NCBI GenBank assembly: GCA_911728435.2
Contig: OU452202.1
Coordinates: forward strand, 5,559,135-5,623,134
DNA length: 64,000 nt
Direction of reading: 5' to 3'
Source: Apoderus coryli
Lineage: Eukaryota > Arthropoda > Insecta > Coleoptera > Attelabidae
Part shown: one piece after another, positions 9,811-21,384 of the stretch
Layout of the letters: each line of letters opens with the position of its first letter
How positions within the stretch are numbered: the stretch's first letter is position 1
The notes under the pieces: model-generated
The model's input: the letters and a program-made list of their open reading frames with translations, nothing else
The model's database searches: none
What the model was told of the DNA's origin: nothing
Made by a program: the position numbers and the translations under genes

Positions 9811-11452
9811 TACAGGGTGGTCCAACTTTTACCTGCATAAATTTCAGAATCGATAGATAATCGACAAATAATGTGAGTTTGGTTAATAAACTATGTACGA
9901 AAAATTCTTCGTTACAAAGTTACAGGGTGTTGAAATGTAAGACAAAAATTCGAATTTTATTAATATCTTTATAACCAATTGAGATATTTAAATGAAATTT
10001 GGTACGTGTAGAGAGCTAATCTAGCTTAATTTTGCCATGTAGTAATATTATTTTTATTTCCACCAGTGGCGTGCGTACGGCTACCGATTGCGATATTTTG
10101 AATGAAAAAACAGATACGTCACTGGTTTTTCTCAAAATAAAAATTATATCCGCAATCCTTATTCAATTTAAAAGAAAAAAGTACTCTTGGCTTTTTTTCG
10201 TTTGACGCAACATTTTCGAGAAAAAAAATAAAAATCGTCTAAATCAAATTCTTAGGTCACTTCATAAAGATGGTAGAAAGGCTTACCATTTTAGGCCTGT
10301 GCAAGATTTGTTGCCTGAGGACTATGTTAAAACCCGTAACTGCATTGCAATTGGTTATTGAATAAAGTTCAAGTAGATGGAGATTTCCTGCAAAAGGTTT
10401 GCTGGACTGATGAAGCTTCATTTACAAGTACTGGTATAACGAATTACCACAACTTTCATATTTGGTCACAACACAATCCATACGAAGTGCGAGCGAGAAA
10501 GTTTCAACACCATTTCAGTGTGAACGTGTGACTAGGAGTAATATCCAATAATCTCCTCGGACCATTCTTTTTACCAGCTAGGGTCTTAGCACAATTGTTT
10601 TTAGACATTGTACAGAATAATGTAAATGATTTAATGGATGACGTGCCACTTCATTTACGTGCGAGTGGATGGTTTCAAATGGATGGAGCACCAGCACATT
10701 TCGGGCGGAATGTCTCTGGAGAAGTCGAAAATAATCATGAGGGACCTATATCTTGGACCCAAGGTTGCCTGACCTGACTCCACTTGATTTCTTTATTGGG
10801 GGCTACCTAAAAGAAAAAGTGTATAGGGTGCCGGTCAGAAACCGCGAAGAATTAGTCTTAAAAATTCAAGAAGCAGCAATTAAGAGCATCAGCAGAAGAT
10901 GTCAATTATGTATTGACAATGACGGTAGTCATTTTGGATAGTTTCTGTAAAAAAAACTGTAAAATCTGTTAAAACGTGTAATGAGATGTTATTTTTATGT
11001 TGGTTTTCAATACATTTGATTTAGACGATTTTTATTTTTTTACTCGAAAATGTTGCGTCAAACGAAAAAAAGCTAAGAGTACTTTTTTCTTTTAAATTGA
11101 ATAAAGATTGCAGATATAATTTTTATTTTGAGAAAAACCAGTGGCGTATCTGTTTTTTCATTTAAAATATCGCAATCGGTAGCCGTACACACGCCACTGG
11201 TGGAAATAAAAATAATATTATTACATGGCAAAATTCAGCTAGATTAGCTCTCTACACGTACCAAATTTCATTTAAATATCTCAATTGGTTATAAAGATAT
11301 TAATAAAACTCGATTTTTTTTCTTAAATTTCAACACCCTGTAACTTTGTAACGAAGAATTTTTCGTACATAGTTTATTAACCAAATTCACATTATTTGTC
11401 GATTATCTATCGATTCTGAAATTTATGCAGGTAAAAGTTGGACCACCCTGTA
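9811..11452. mobile_element. Tc1/mariner-superfamily element with long TIRs, inserted in LINE-B
   Basis: Terminal inverted repeats of roughly 230-250 bp begin TACAGGGTGGTCCAACTTTT and are bounded by TA. The arms contain internal blocks starting CCAGTGGCG. LINE-B coding sequence resumes exactly at both ends (11453 and 9810), proving insertion after LINE-B. It encodes a degenerate transposase at 10290-10941. Confidence 0.92.
10290..10941 (+). pseudogene. DDE transposase (Tc1/mariner superfamily), degenerate
   Basis: In spliced frames the plus strand reads VCWTDEASFT (first catalytic Asp), LGPFFLPARVL, GWFQMDGAPAHFGRNV (second Asp) and LPDLTPLDFFIGGYLKEKVY (third acidic residue), a transposase type common in insect genomes. 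The N-terminal DNA-binding part is missing and at least three frame breaks occur (about 10360, 10530 and 10760). Confidence 0.8.
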
Positions 11453-11645
11453 TATTTTAAGATAAATGGACAACAAAAATAAGAAAGTTTATATGTATGC
11501 CATCAACCCCAACAGCCTTAGACTTTATTTGACATAGAGCTTTGGAAATTTCGATTTCAGTAACTTCTTGAAACACGAGTGTAGAATTTACAGAATTTTT
11601 AACACCAGAGTAGTAATTATATTCAATTAAATTAAAATGCATATT
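11453..11645 (-). pseudogene. LINE-B reverse transcriptase, N-terminal RT fragment
   Basis: The minus strand reads FQEVTEIEISKALCQIKSKA followed by VGVDGIHINFL, the first RT block (usually SKAxGxDGI). It continues across the Tc1/mariner insertion into RIINSVFPKIWK at 9800. It ends about 30 bp from the spen exon at 11675. Confidence 0.82.
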
Positions 11646-11674
11646 ATGACGATTGAAAAAATCTTAAAATTTAC

Positions 11675-11928
11675 CTTTATGCGTTATTTGTGAAGCAAAT
11701 TTGGGTAATGGCAGTGTTAGAGGTCCCTCTCGATCTCTTGGAACTCGTCTAGGCTCACTTGGTGGAAAATTATCCGGCTTCTCGTCGCAAAGTGGGGTAC
11801 CCGGCCGCGAACCACCAACACTTTCACTCCCTGAATGTTCCATATGATGCGGTGCACCACGAGAACCACTTTCACTACTAGTGGTTTTCCGCCGTTTACA
11901 GCCTACACCATGCGACGAGTAATTACTT
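11675..11928 (-). CDS. spen: spen coding exon: basic/Ser-rich region
   Basis: This is a 254-bp exon reached through a short 108-bp intron; acceptor GTTTATAG. The first base completes Arg, then SNYSSHGVGCKRRKTTSSES follows with a bipartite-like basic cluster, an acidic/Pro segment (GTPLCDEKPDNFPPSEPRRV) and LTLPLPKFASQITHK. The donor is AAAG|GTAAATTT with one base of a Gly codon left. The closing LPLPKFA motif is typical of this part of insect Spen as I recall it. A LINE-B fragment abuts the exon on its downstream side. Confidence 0.88.
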
Positions 11929-12036
11929 CTATAAACAAATATCGAATAAAAGTTTGTTGGCATTTGCTCGTTAGCTTCTAAATTTTAGAAACAGGAATAA
12001 GAGCAAGAAATACGTGATTAAAATGATCAAACTCAC

Positions 12037-12434
12037 CTATCATGTACGACATCTTTATATTTTCCGGAATCTACTGAAGGTCTTCTTGAATGATGCCTTA
12101 AATTAGCATCAGACATTCGTCGTACTTCCATAACTTTTCGATGGTCTCTGTTGGCTTCTATTATAACATCACTAGTAATTCCTGAATCTAACAGATCCAA
12201 TTTTAAACGTTTCTTTGGACTAATTAGTTCGTCCCCGGAACTTGGACATTCTTCTAACTGCTCTAACAAATGAACACGTTCCTTTTGTAAATTTCTAATA
12301 TCTGGAGGGGCGAACGGGACTGCATCTGCAGTTTGGATCACACGAACCACTTCTATTGGCTCCAAACGGGATGGGCTATCGTGGGCGTATACATATTCAT
12401 GATCGTAGGTGTCTTCATGGGATGCCGCGGAGCC
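12037..12434 (-). CDS. spen: spen coding exon: conserved charged/coiled region with basic KKRLKLD motif
   Basis: This is a 398-bp exon, phase 0, after acceptor TTCAACTAG. It reads GSAASHEDTYDHEYVYAHDS, then RNLQKERVHLLEQLEECPSS, a short amphipathic helix, followed by GDELISPKKRLKLDLLDSG, in which PKKRLKL resembles a monopartite nuclear localisation signal. It ends with RRPSVDSGKYKDVVHD and a split Arg codon at donor GTGAGTTT. I recognise the LLEQLEECPSSGDE to PKKRLKLD run as a conserved Spen block outside the RRMs. The next intron is only 108 bp. Confidence 0.9.
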
Positions 12435-12958
12435 CTAGTTGAAAATCATGGCACATTATATTTCTACTGTGTATGTATCATTAAATAATAGAAGATATAA
12501 TTTAATTCCAGCCATTAAAGTCCCCAAATGGCCCAAGGGGATTACTTCAGGTTCAGCGGATTTTTAAAATATCAGTGAAAATTTCACACCTCTACTTTTC
12601 AACCAATAAGATGTCTTAATTTTGACTTATTACCATAGCAACCAAAAAAATTACCGGAAATTTTTTGATTTTTGACAGAACCGTTTACAAACCAATAACA
12701 AATTGTCAAGAAAATATGTCAAAAACAGCAATACCTTGACAAATTAATGTAATGTAATGGCAGGTTGGATTTATAATTTTATGCCAAATTTTGGTGTGAA
12801 ATTTTCTTACCGAATACCACACGAGCATAAATTATTCCTGGCAATTTTCAGAAATAATTTAACCTCTTCAGGTATTACTAGTGTAAATCCTTTAAGATAG
12901 TATAATCAGTAGAAGAGTATAAATTGTTATAAGGTAAAGAAATAAAATCAGTATTTAC
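12435..12958 (-). other. spen intron, nothing recognised
   Basis: This 524-bp intron lies between the exons at 12434 and 12959. It is AT-rich, and no repeat family or coding remnant was seen. Confidence 0.6.
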
Positions 12959-13175
12959 CTGACTGTATTCATCATAACTTCGAAAATGCCTCTCAGGATA
13001 CTCTGCTTGATCATAATCGTAAAATCGAGGAGCACGAGATCTATTCCCCGCTCCTCGCGGCGTCATGGATCCTGGTGTTCCCGGTGATGGTATCGCTGAT
13101 GACGTCACTTGACTAGCGGCTGCACTCGACCTACTACTATATGATGATGTTCGTGGCCTTGTTGGAGTATCATAC
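12959..13175 (-). CDS. spen: spen coding exon: Ser/Pro/Thr-rich region after RRM4
   Basis: This is a 217-bp exon. The acceptor TTTTCAG is followed by a G completing Arg, then YDTPTRPRTSSYSSRSSAAA, a Thr/Pro/Gly stretch (IPSPGTPGSMTPRGAG) and FYDYDQAEYPERHFRSYDEY. It ends on a complete Gln codon before GTAAATAC. No domain is visible. The tyrosine/acidic closing motif followed by an exon on codon phase 0 matches the next exon. It lies directly downstream of RRM4 in the transcript and is the start of the long disordered region of Spen. Confidence 0.88.
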
Positions 13176-14870
13176 CTGAAAAGAACAATGATGAAATGTA
13201 AACTTTTCTATAATGCCTTATTCGAACTTAAGTTAAGGCCAAATATTTCTAGTAATTATATAATAATAAATGTATTTATGGACGGACGATATTCAGTACA
13301 GTTATGTTGGACACAACATTATGTTCAGGTATCCAGACAGTATAGCATTTAATTTGCGTACACCAATAAGAGCACTCGAAATTTGGTAATGCGTGTAATT
13401 ATTGTCGACACTGGGAAAGCACAACAATCTTAGGGTTCGCAACAGAAATTCCTAAGTTGGAATAATTCATACTCGTTAGCGAGTGACGCTGATGATGACT
13501 GCGGTTGTCAGTCATTATGGGAAAATCCTTATTTTAATTTAATTATTAAATCTCTTTGCATTAGTGATTAAAAAAATGCTTTAATAGTGCCAACACCAAG
13601 AATTGGTCTTGCGCGCTTTCACCAGGTATTTAGTTTTTAGTTTTCACAGCTGTTGGTAGAACTTCGGATATGAAGGCTTCATTTGTACATAATTACCTCT
13701 AACGGTTGTAATACATTTATCAAAAACCCTTAACGTCAATTGATTTACAGATTATTATCTGAATAATCAAGAGTTCAAGCCCGTTTTTGCTCACATTGTC
13801 GAAACATTTTGATTAGTTTATCTCGAGCTAGATTTAATATGGATTTCTTTTAACTAAAAAGATGTTTCAGATGATCTTAAATCTCCTGGATTATGCAAGA
13901 TACCTATGATGGCTAAATAATTGGTCCGTTTTTCTTCGGAGACCATCAAGGGTGCACAATAACGATGAATTCACAACGTTGTCAACGCTTCAAAACTTTT
14001 TCGAACCTACTCTTACAGAATTTGAAAGATATACACTTGGTACCAACAGGACAGAGCCCCCTGCCACACTTCCAATATGTCTTTGTCCAAGGTTCGGGAG
14101 CTTTTTCCAGAAAAATTGATTTGTCGCAGCGGAGACATTCAGTGTGATTATGATTTATGGGAATATTCGGCAAGAAATCGAAGCCACAACTTACACTTGC
14201 CGGCGGGTCATAGCAAATTTTGTGTCGGCTTCAGGAGTGATACGACATGACATGATTTAGAAAATGTAATCTTCAAGACATGAATTCCAAGAATTTTTGT
14301 AACTTCTAGTAATAAATTTGTTATAAATAATCAGCTGGATTTTTTTTATTTCAAAAAAATTAAGAACTTTTTAGACCACCCTGTATGATCAAAAAATTGA
14401 AAAGATAATGAATAAAGATGTTAGAAATTCTAAAATATTTAACACAAATTTGAAGCAATTTATGCCAGGAGGACTGTCAAATTGATATCTAATAATTTTA
14501 GATTCTTTTCTTGTGGTGTTTTTGTAGAGGGTGTTGCAATCGACCGAAAACCCTTATTAAACGTTAAATTTTGGTATATAGTCATATGAATCCTTTAAAG
14601 CTTATTTACCAAGACACAAGGTGCCTTTAAATATTTTTTCAAATTTGTTCATAAGCTTTTTAAATAATTACACAGTATGAACTACAAAAAAAAAACGAAC
14701 TTTTAATTTTCCTAAATCATAAAAAAGCGTTAAATGTTGCAGCATTAGAAAGTTACATGTTTCTTCTTTCGAACGCAGCTAAGTTCATGTTAATCGGTTG
14801 ATAGGTTACAAAATTACGCACGTTTTAATGACAGTAGTTTTTGTGGTTATGTCGTAAAAACATAATGGAA
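13176..14870 (-). other. spen intron part, no gene recognised
   Basis: The only marked feature is a lone CACCCTGTA terminus near 14379-14387 with no partner found. Short open frames around 13965-14173 show no family resemblance and look fortuitous. Confidence 0.5.
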
Positions 14871-15050
14871 ATATTACATTTTGTTTTAAAGTTTGCTGAG
14901 ACTCACTAATGGTTTAAAAAAAGTTTATGGTGATAACTGTATGACTCGTTCTCAAGTTTGCAAGTGGTTTACATGATTTAAAAATGGCCGTGACGATTTA
15001 AATGACGATCCAAGACCAGTAAGAGCAGAGGCATCAAGTTACCTACATCG
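14871..15050 (+). pseudogene. mariner transposase N-terminal remnant
   Basis: The plus strand reads LKKVYGDNCMTRSQVCKWFT then FKNGRDDLNDDPRPVRAE, the helix-turn-helix region of mariner transposases, with an internal stop. The rest of the element is gone. Confidence 0.65.
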
Positions 15051-15372
15051 ATAGCGATTATTATACTAACTGAGCAATGTCAATTTTCACGTTTTTGCAC
15101 ATACCAGTTTGAAAATCCTACACGCACCGGAAAATCTCTAGGTTCTAATGATTGAACATTGGTGAATTTGTAAGGATGCAACACTTGTTCTTTTAAAACT
15201 GTTCATACAATATTAGAATTATCCATGGCCTAGAATTCGAGTACTTAAAGATATTCACTCAGAAATATTATATAATATCGCGCCTTCCAAACGTACAGTT
15301 ATTTACGGACAAATCATGTGTCAAATTTACACTAACTATGTTTCAGTTTAACCCCGCTCACGCAAAGTTGCA

Positions 15373-15404
15373 CTGAAGAAGCTGACAGGATGATCAGCAA
15401 ACGT
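15373..15404 (+). ncRNA. Hammerhead-like stem-loop (degenerate)
   Basis: CUGAAGA at 15373-15379, one A, stem GCUGA/UCAGC (15381-15385 with 15394-15398), then AAACG in place of GAAACG. It belongs to the recurrent motif family described in the findings. Confidence 0.5.
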
Positions 15405-15499
15405 TAGCTAGTGAATATTTGACGCAGGATTGTTCCAAAGGATAAGTTTAGTTGCCTGTGGAAGTTTTTTGTCTAAACTACATGATTTTTTTGTATAAA

Positions 15500-17860
15500 T
15501 AAAATTCACAATTTGTTCAGTTTCGTTTCAATGGTTGATTCCAATTTATCATTCTTTCGACCATCCCCGTAACAATTCCTCAATTCTGGCACGTTTATTG
15601 ATAAAATTTCGGAAATTGTAATAAAGCCGAAACCATTTTCTCTGAATTCCAATTTCACTCCTTATAATTTCAAGAAAGCGGATTACCCAAGCTTGTATAG
15701 CGCACTTCTTTTGGAGGATTGGTCTGAGGTCGGCGATGGTGGCGATGACATTGACGTTGTGGTAGACAAAATGTATGAAATTATCTATAAAATCATTGAT
15801 AGGCATGTCCCTCGAGTTCGGAATTTCAAGCGCAAGTTCCCGGTCTGGTTTACATCCACAATAATTAGAAATATAAAGGAGAAAGAACTGCAGTTAAGAA
15901 AATACAGAAGAACTGGTGATCCGAACTGTTTGGAAAAATTTCAAAGACTTCGAAGAGCCGTGAAAAGTGAGATTGATGTTGCCTATTCAGAATATCTGGA
16001 ACGCGTGCAGGGTGGCTTAATGAGGGATCCTGCTTGTTTCTGGTCATTTTTTCATGCAAAAAATAATACCACAAGAATACCTAGCGTCATGTCATTCAAT
16101 GATGAGCAATACAGCGAGCCACAGGCTATAGTGCAGTGCTTTGCTGAGTTTTTTAATAGCGTATTTCAGAAGCCCAGTGAATCTGATGTCAGTACTGTGA
16201 ATAATTTCTCTTATTCCACGATTTCTGTGTCGAATATTACTGAAACTGAAATAATTGATTCTTGTAAAAAATTGAAAAACAAGTTTACGGCCGGACCTGA
16301 TGGGTTGCCATCGTTTCGGTGGCGAGAGGCAAGAGTTGTGCCTGTTTATAAAGCAGGCGACAGATCGCTCATTAATAACTATCGACCGATTTCTATATTA
16401 TCCAATTTCTCTAAATTATTTAAAGCTGTGCTGTATAACAGAATATGTAATTCCGTACATGGGCAAGTTTCCCTTAATCAGCATGGGTTTTTCCCCGGGA
16501 GGTCCACTGCCACTAACCTTGCAATTTTTACTCAGCAAGTGAACGAGGTTGTTGATGGTGGTGGGCAATTTGATGTGTTGTATACAGACTTTGCTAAAGC
16601 ATTTGACCGTTTGGATCACCGAATACTTGTTCAAAAGCTCGATCGATTCGGATTTGATGATGGTTTGAAGTCGTTAATTACTTCATATCTTCAGAACAGA
16701 CTTCAATATGTATATTATAACGGCTATACGTCAGAGAGGTATTGGGCTTCCTCAGGCGTTCCGCAGGGATCCAATTTGGGTCCACTGCTTTTTTCTATTT
16801 TTATAAATGATCTAAATGATTGTCTGTGTGTAAAACGGCTTTTTTTGCCGACGATCTTAAGTTGTTCGCCCCTATTACTTCTCATGTAGACTGTCTTCGG
16901 TTGCAGGACGATCTGAGAGCTGTGGAACACTGGTGTAACGTTAATAATCTATCGCTCAACGAGAATAAATGCAAATGTATGACATTCACTAGAAGGAAGA
17001 ATATTATAAGTTTTCGCTACACGGTTGGTGGGACCGCACTAGCTAGGTGTCTGACTGCTGCTGACCTGGGCGTGCTTTTCGACTCTAGTCTGTCATTTGT
17101 GCCTCATGTGGCTGCTAGGACTGGTGAAGCTGTGAGATCCTACGGTTTTATCGTGAGAAGCTGTAGGAGTTTTCATAGCATTGATGCGTTGAAAGTTTTG
17201 TATAACTCTTTTGTGCGTTCGAAGCTCGAATATTGCTCCCTGATTTGGTACCCGATCTATCAGATTCATGTGCGGAATGTTGAGAGTGTCCAAAGAAAGT
17301 TTTTGAAATACCTTTCATTTAAGGCAGACGGTATTTATCCTGACAGAGGGATTCAATATACGTTGTTGCTGAACAAGTTCAATTTCAAGAGTTTGGAGTT
17401 CAGAAGAATGTTTTTTTCTCTAAAATTTTTGTATGATCTTTTACATAATAGAATCGACTGTTCTGAACTCCTGGCTCAAATAAATTTTAACGTGCCCAGA
17501 CTTGACGCCCGCAATCCTTTAACTTTCTACTCTCAGCGCCCTTGCACTAACCTCTATACAAAATCGCCCGTATATGTCATGTGTAATAATTTTAATTTGA
17601 TTTGCGCTGACTGTAACATTTTTAATTGTTCAAGGGAAGCACTTAGGAGGGCTGCTCTGACTGTTTGTGCGTCGTAGTTTCTCTTTTTGTTCTTGTTAAT
17701 TGTTTAATTAGTGTAGATCAATCATGTTTTACTATTAATGGATTGCTTATTGTGTTATGTATAATATTTTGTTTTTTTTTTTGTGGAATTACCTATTGTA
17801 TTATAATTTTGCTCTGTTAAGGGAGAAATCTGTTGAGCAATAAAGGCTATTATTATTATA
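15500..17860 (+). mobile_element. LINE-C (same family as LINE-A), plus strand, 5' truncated
   Basis: It begins within the endonuclease-RT linker (PYNFKKADYPSLY parallels YNFKRADYPKLY of LINE-A) and ends with stem-loop 17809-17814/17835-17840, TAAAG and ATT repeats to about 17858. It is inserted in the spen intron about 100 bp from the RRM3/4 exon donor, opposite to the gene. Confidence 0.9.
15693..17677 (+). pseudogene. LINE-C reverse transcriptase with frameshift and RT deletion
   Basis: The first frame (15693-16889) reads through KLKNKFTAGPDGLPSF, VVPVYKAGDRSLINNYRPIS, YTDFAKAFDRLDH and GVPQGSNLGPLLFSIFINDL. A frameshift at about 16815-16825 is followed by the second frame, with FFADDLKLF and the C-terminal domain (VRSKLEYCSLIW, VPRLDARNPLTF) to 17677. 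About 28 residues between PSF and RWREARV are missing relative to LINE-A, a clean in-frame deletion in the RT at about 16313. Both defects would inactivate it. Confidence 0.9.
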
Positions 17861-17954
17861 CTATTTTTGTAACAATGCACTTCCTGTTTACAATCAGTAA
17901 CAGTGCCTATGATTAAGGCTAAACTATAAATACTCAAAACTAAAATATCCTTAC

Positions 17955-18619
17955 CTAGAAAATCTTGTAGTTATTCCACCACCTTCAAAACTTCTACCCT
18001 TTTCCTCAAAAAACGTTCTATCCGTAGCACTTGCACCATGTTTTTCCGATCTTTCAAAAAAACACTCTTGACACTCACGACTAGCAAAATCCACCTGTAA
18101 CTTAGTATTTTTCATAACAAATCCACGCATTTTAAGAACAGCCTGTTGCGCATGTAACACTTGTTCGTAAAACACTAACGCCTGTCCCCTATCACGATCT
18201 AAAAGACATTTACTCACTACACCGAACGGTTCGAATTGCATTTTCAGGTACTTTTCCGTTACATGTTCATTTATACCGTCTATCCATACGCAATTGTATG
18301 GCATTGATTTACCAAAACCTAATTTTATACGATTATTGCCTAAATGTTCGCCATCTAATTTGCGTATGGCTTTCACTACGCTCACAATGTCCGCATATTG
18401 GCAGAAAGCGTACGAACTCACAGCCCCCTGTTTTTTAATATCGATTTCGATGATTTCCCCGAACTGATCGAAGTGTTTCCTGAGATCTGAAGCGGTGACG
18501 TCCTTCTCCAAATTGCCAATGAACAAAGTCCGTGTGGCTTTTGGATGATATTCATCAATTTCCGCTTCGTACGGTCGTAAATCACCATCATCGGCGTCAC
18601 AGACCGCGTATGGCGCCAC
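17955..18619 (-). CDS. spen: spen coding exon: RRM3 and RRM4
   Basis: This is the largest exon in the window, 665 bp, in phase after the RRM2 exon. It starts VAPYAVCDADDGDLRPYEAE. RRM3 follows, with RNP2 LFIGNL and RNP1 SSYAFCQY, ending RIKLGFGKSMP. RRM4 is immediately adjacent, with RNP2 CVWIDGI, RNP1 RGQALVFYE, and ending KLQVDFASRECQECFFE. The tight RRM3-RRM4 tandem is the signature of Spen/SHARP, where these domains provide the main structured-RNA contact surface (family knowledge). The aromatic residues of both RNP1 motifs are intact. A short Gly-rich tail precedes the donor TCTAG|GTAAGG, leaving two bases of an Arg codon. Confidence 0.97.
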
Positions 18620-18743
18620 CTACAGAAAAATAAACAACTATTAGTTATTTGATAAAAACAAATTTGATTGTTAGACATAACTATACTACTTAATATTGCA
18701 CCTAGTCAGCAACATACTGTTGTTATATTATGTTATTCGGTAT

Positions 18744-20305
18744 ATACAGGGTGTTTCTATATTCGACCGACAACGCTCTACCACAGAAAGCTCTCGATAT
18801 ATACCCTTAAAGGGCTTAGTTGTCTAGTTACAGAGTTTCAAAAAAGTCATATTTTGACATAACCAATTTCTTTAAAAAATTAACCAGTGGCATGCTATAG
18901 GGGTTAGTATCACTTTTTATCCCCTTATTTTTTACGCCACTGGAATAAATACATTTTTTTATTTTTTTTTAATTACCTGTTAGTTTTTGCTTAAACATGT
19001 AATAATTTTTATGGGTCTAAAGTGAACAGTTTTGGCTCTAAACAAAAGTCTGCAAGTAATCATAAGTGTTCGCAACAAATGGTTCTTTGCACAGTTACAT
19101 GACGCGTAGGCGTGATCATCTGGTTCTCCCCAGACCTAACCATGAATCATATAAAAAGTCACCTCAATACTCCGGTATTTATTTTTTTAACATGCTGCCG
19201 TGCCGCTTGAGGGAATCTCAATCGGAGAAAATATTTAAACGCAAATTGAAAGATTTTTTAATATCAGGGACATTCTACACGCTGCAGGAATTTACCGAGT
19301 CATGTGTTCGCCTGTAATATCTATGTAATTTTTTAAATCTGTTTATTTATTTATTTATTGTTTTTTTAATTTATTGAATATTTTTTAGATGTATGTGTTG
19401 CTTTTGTCTGTATTTTTTGTTCATTTGTATATGTCTTTTGCCTTTTGACTTGCCAATTGTACAATATTTGTATTTGCGATGGCTGAATAAAGAATTTGAA
19501 TAATCATAAATAATCTTTATTAACCAAAAATAATGTTAAATTACATGGGTGTTCCTACTTTCAATTGTGTGTATTTTATTAATACGCACCCTTTAATTGC
19601 AGACATTTGTTTAGAGACAAATTCCTGCAAAACTTTAGAAGTTATTACTTTTTTAAACAAAAATAAACAGGGAATAAAACAAAAATTAAAAAATATATTT
19701 ATTCCAGTGGCGTAAAAAGTGTCACTAACCCCTATAGCATGCCACTGGTTAAATTATTAAAAATATTGCCTATGTCAAAATATTACTTTATTAAAGAACA
19801 TATCGGTCACGAAATTTTAAAAAATATTTAAAGGCGTTTTATAATTATGGCAAATTATCGAAATTTATGAAAGTATCTCAGGCACTTGCAGACTTTAGTT
19901 TAGAGGCAAATTCCTGCAAAACTGTTCATTTTAGACTCATAAAAAGTCATTACTTTTCTAAGCAAAGATGAACAGGAAATTAAAAAAAAATTAAAAAGAT
20001 ATATTTATTCCAGTGGCGTAAACAATAGGGGGATAAAAAGTATCACCAACCATAGCATGCCACTGGTTATTTTTTTAAAAATATTCTTTATGTAATATTA
20101 TACTTTTTTAAGGTACAGTCAAGAAATTTTAAAAAAATATTTAAATACGTTTTTGAATTATGGCGAATTTTCGATTTTAAATTTGAACCTTTGACACCCT
20201 GTAATTAGACAATTACTTAAAAGCCCTTTAAGGGTATATGTCCCTATATCAAAATGCATGAATTAGCGAGACCTTTCTTTGGTAGAGCGAGAAACACCCT
20301 GTAAA
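18744..20305. mobile_element. Foldback DNA element with TACAGGGTGTTTC ends
   Basis: The arms share TACAGGGTGTTTCT, then further in ATACCCTTAAAGGGCTT and GTAATTAGACAAT-type blocks, in inverted order (18744-18870 and 20190-20305). Inside are three alternately oriented modules bounded by CCAGTGGC and GCCACTGG (about 18890, 19700 and 20005). No transposase was found. Confidence 0.75.
19050..19505 (+). pseudogene. LINE 3' fragment (RT C-terminus)
   Basis: The plus strand reads HSYMTRRRDHLVLPRPNHES and KSPQYSGIYFFNMLPCRLRE, then KIFKRKLKDFL, the C-terminal block of a jockey-like LINE, followed by a 3' UTR ending GCTGAATAAAGAATTTG. It is nested in the foldback element. Confidence 0.75.
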
Positions 20306-21258
20306 CACTGTGTCCAAGTTAAGAATGGGATAGCATTGGAATCTTGGAAATGGTAGGAGTTACAATGTCGGTTAAATTAGAGAAAAGTTGTATAATTTAA
20401 ACACTTTTTAAATGGTGTTTTCAAAAGTAAACTATCCATTTTCGAAAATTTTTGTAAAAACGTTATTTTGCGATTTTAGTTTTTATTTATTTCTGACATT
20501 ATTTTTACAGATATAAAAAAAATAAAATCACGTGTTACTTTTTGAAGAGAATTTACAAATTTTCACTACGACGTTTCGTTTTTGAAAAACCGTCATCAAC
20601 TTCTATTTTATTAAATACGGCCCTGGATTTTTTATTGTTAAATTTAAAGCCATTTTCAATTGCAAAATAGGTGGTATATCACACGTAATAGTTTAAACAA
20701 GATTTCAGTGTTTTTAGCTGTTATTTAAAATTATTCAAGAAAAATCGCCATAGTTTGGCACTTATTTTACGTAAAACATTCATCTGAGAGACTCTGCATT
20801 CCGTCAGTTAAGTGCAAAACTATGGCGATTTTTTATTGAATAATTTTAAATAACAGCTAAAAACACTGAAAACTTGGTTAAACCATTACATGTAAGATAC
20901 CACCTATTTTCGAATTGAAAATGGCTTTAAATTTAACAATAAAAAATCCAGGGCCGTATTAAAAAAAAAGTTGAAAATTTGGAAACGCTATCTTATTCTC
21001 CTCAAACCAAACAATGAGAAAGTGCTCTTCATTTTTTTATATATCTGTAAAAATATTGTCAGAAATAAAAAATAAAAACTAAAATCGCAAAAAATCGTTT
21101 TTTCAAAAATTCTCGAAAACGGCTAAAGTTAGTTTAATTTTGAAAACAGCATTTAAAAGATTTTTAAACTGTATAACTTTTCTCTAATTTAACGACATTG
21201 TAACTCCTACCATTTCCAAGATTCCAATGCTATCCCATTCTTATCTTGGACACAGTGT
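20306..21258. mobile_element. Large foldback (inverted arms ~430 bp each)
   Basis: Left end CACTGTGTCCAAG and right end CTTGGACACAGTG head long inverted arms (20306-20750 and 20800-21258). Shared internal blocks include AATCCAGGGCCGTATT and TGAAATAATTTTAAATAACAGC-type segments. No coding capacity. It lies directly next to the previous foldback. Expected to form a long hairpin if transcribed. Confidence 0.8.
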
Positions 21259-21384
21259 ATACAAAAAAGTATTAGTCTTACAAAATATCGGGCGTTTTTC
21301 AACCCACAAAGACTGAGAATTAAAAAAAAAACACATGGATTATGAACATATATTTGTTATTGTAAAGTATTCGTTTACTAAAAG

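Noticed and set aside
13965..14173. Small protein with several Cys residues on either strand
   Set aside because: Open frames on both strands overlap, no family resemblance, no splice or promoter context.
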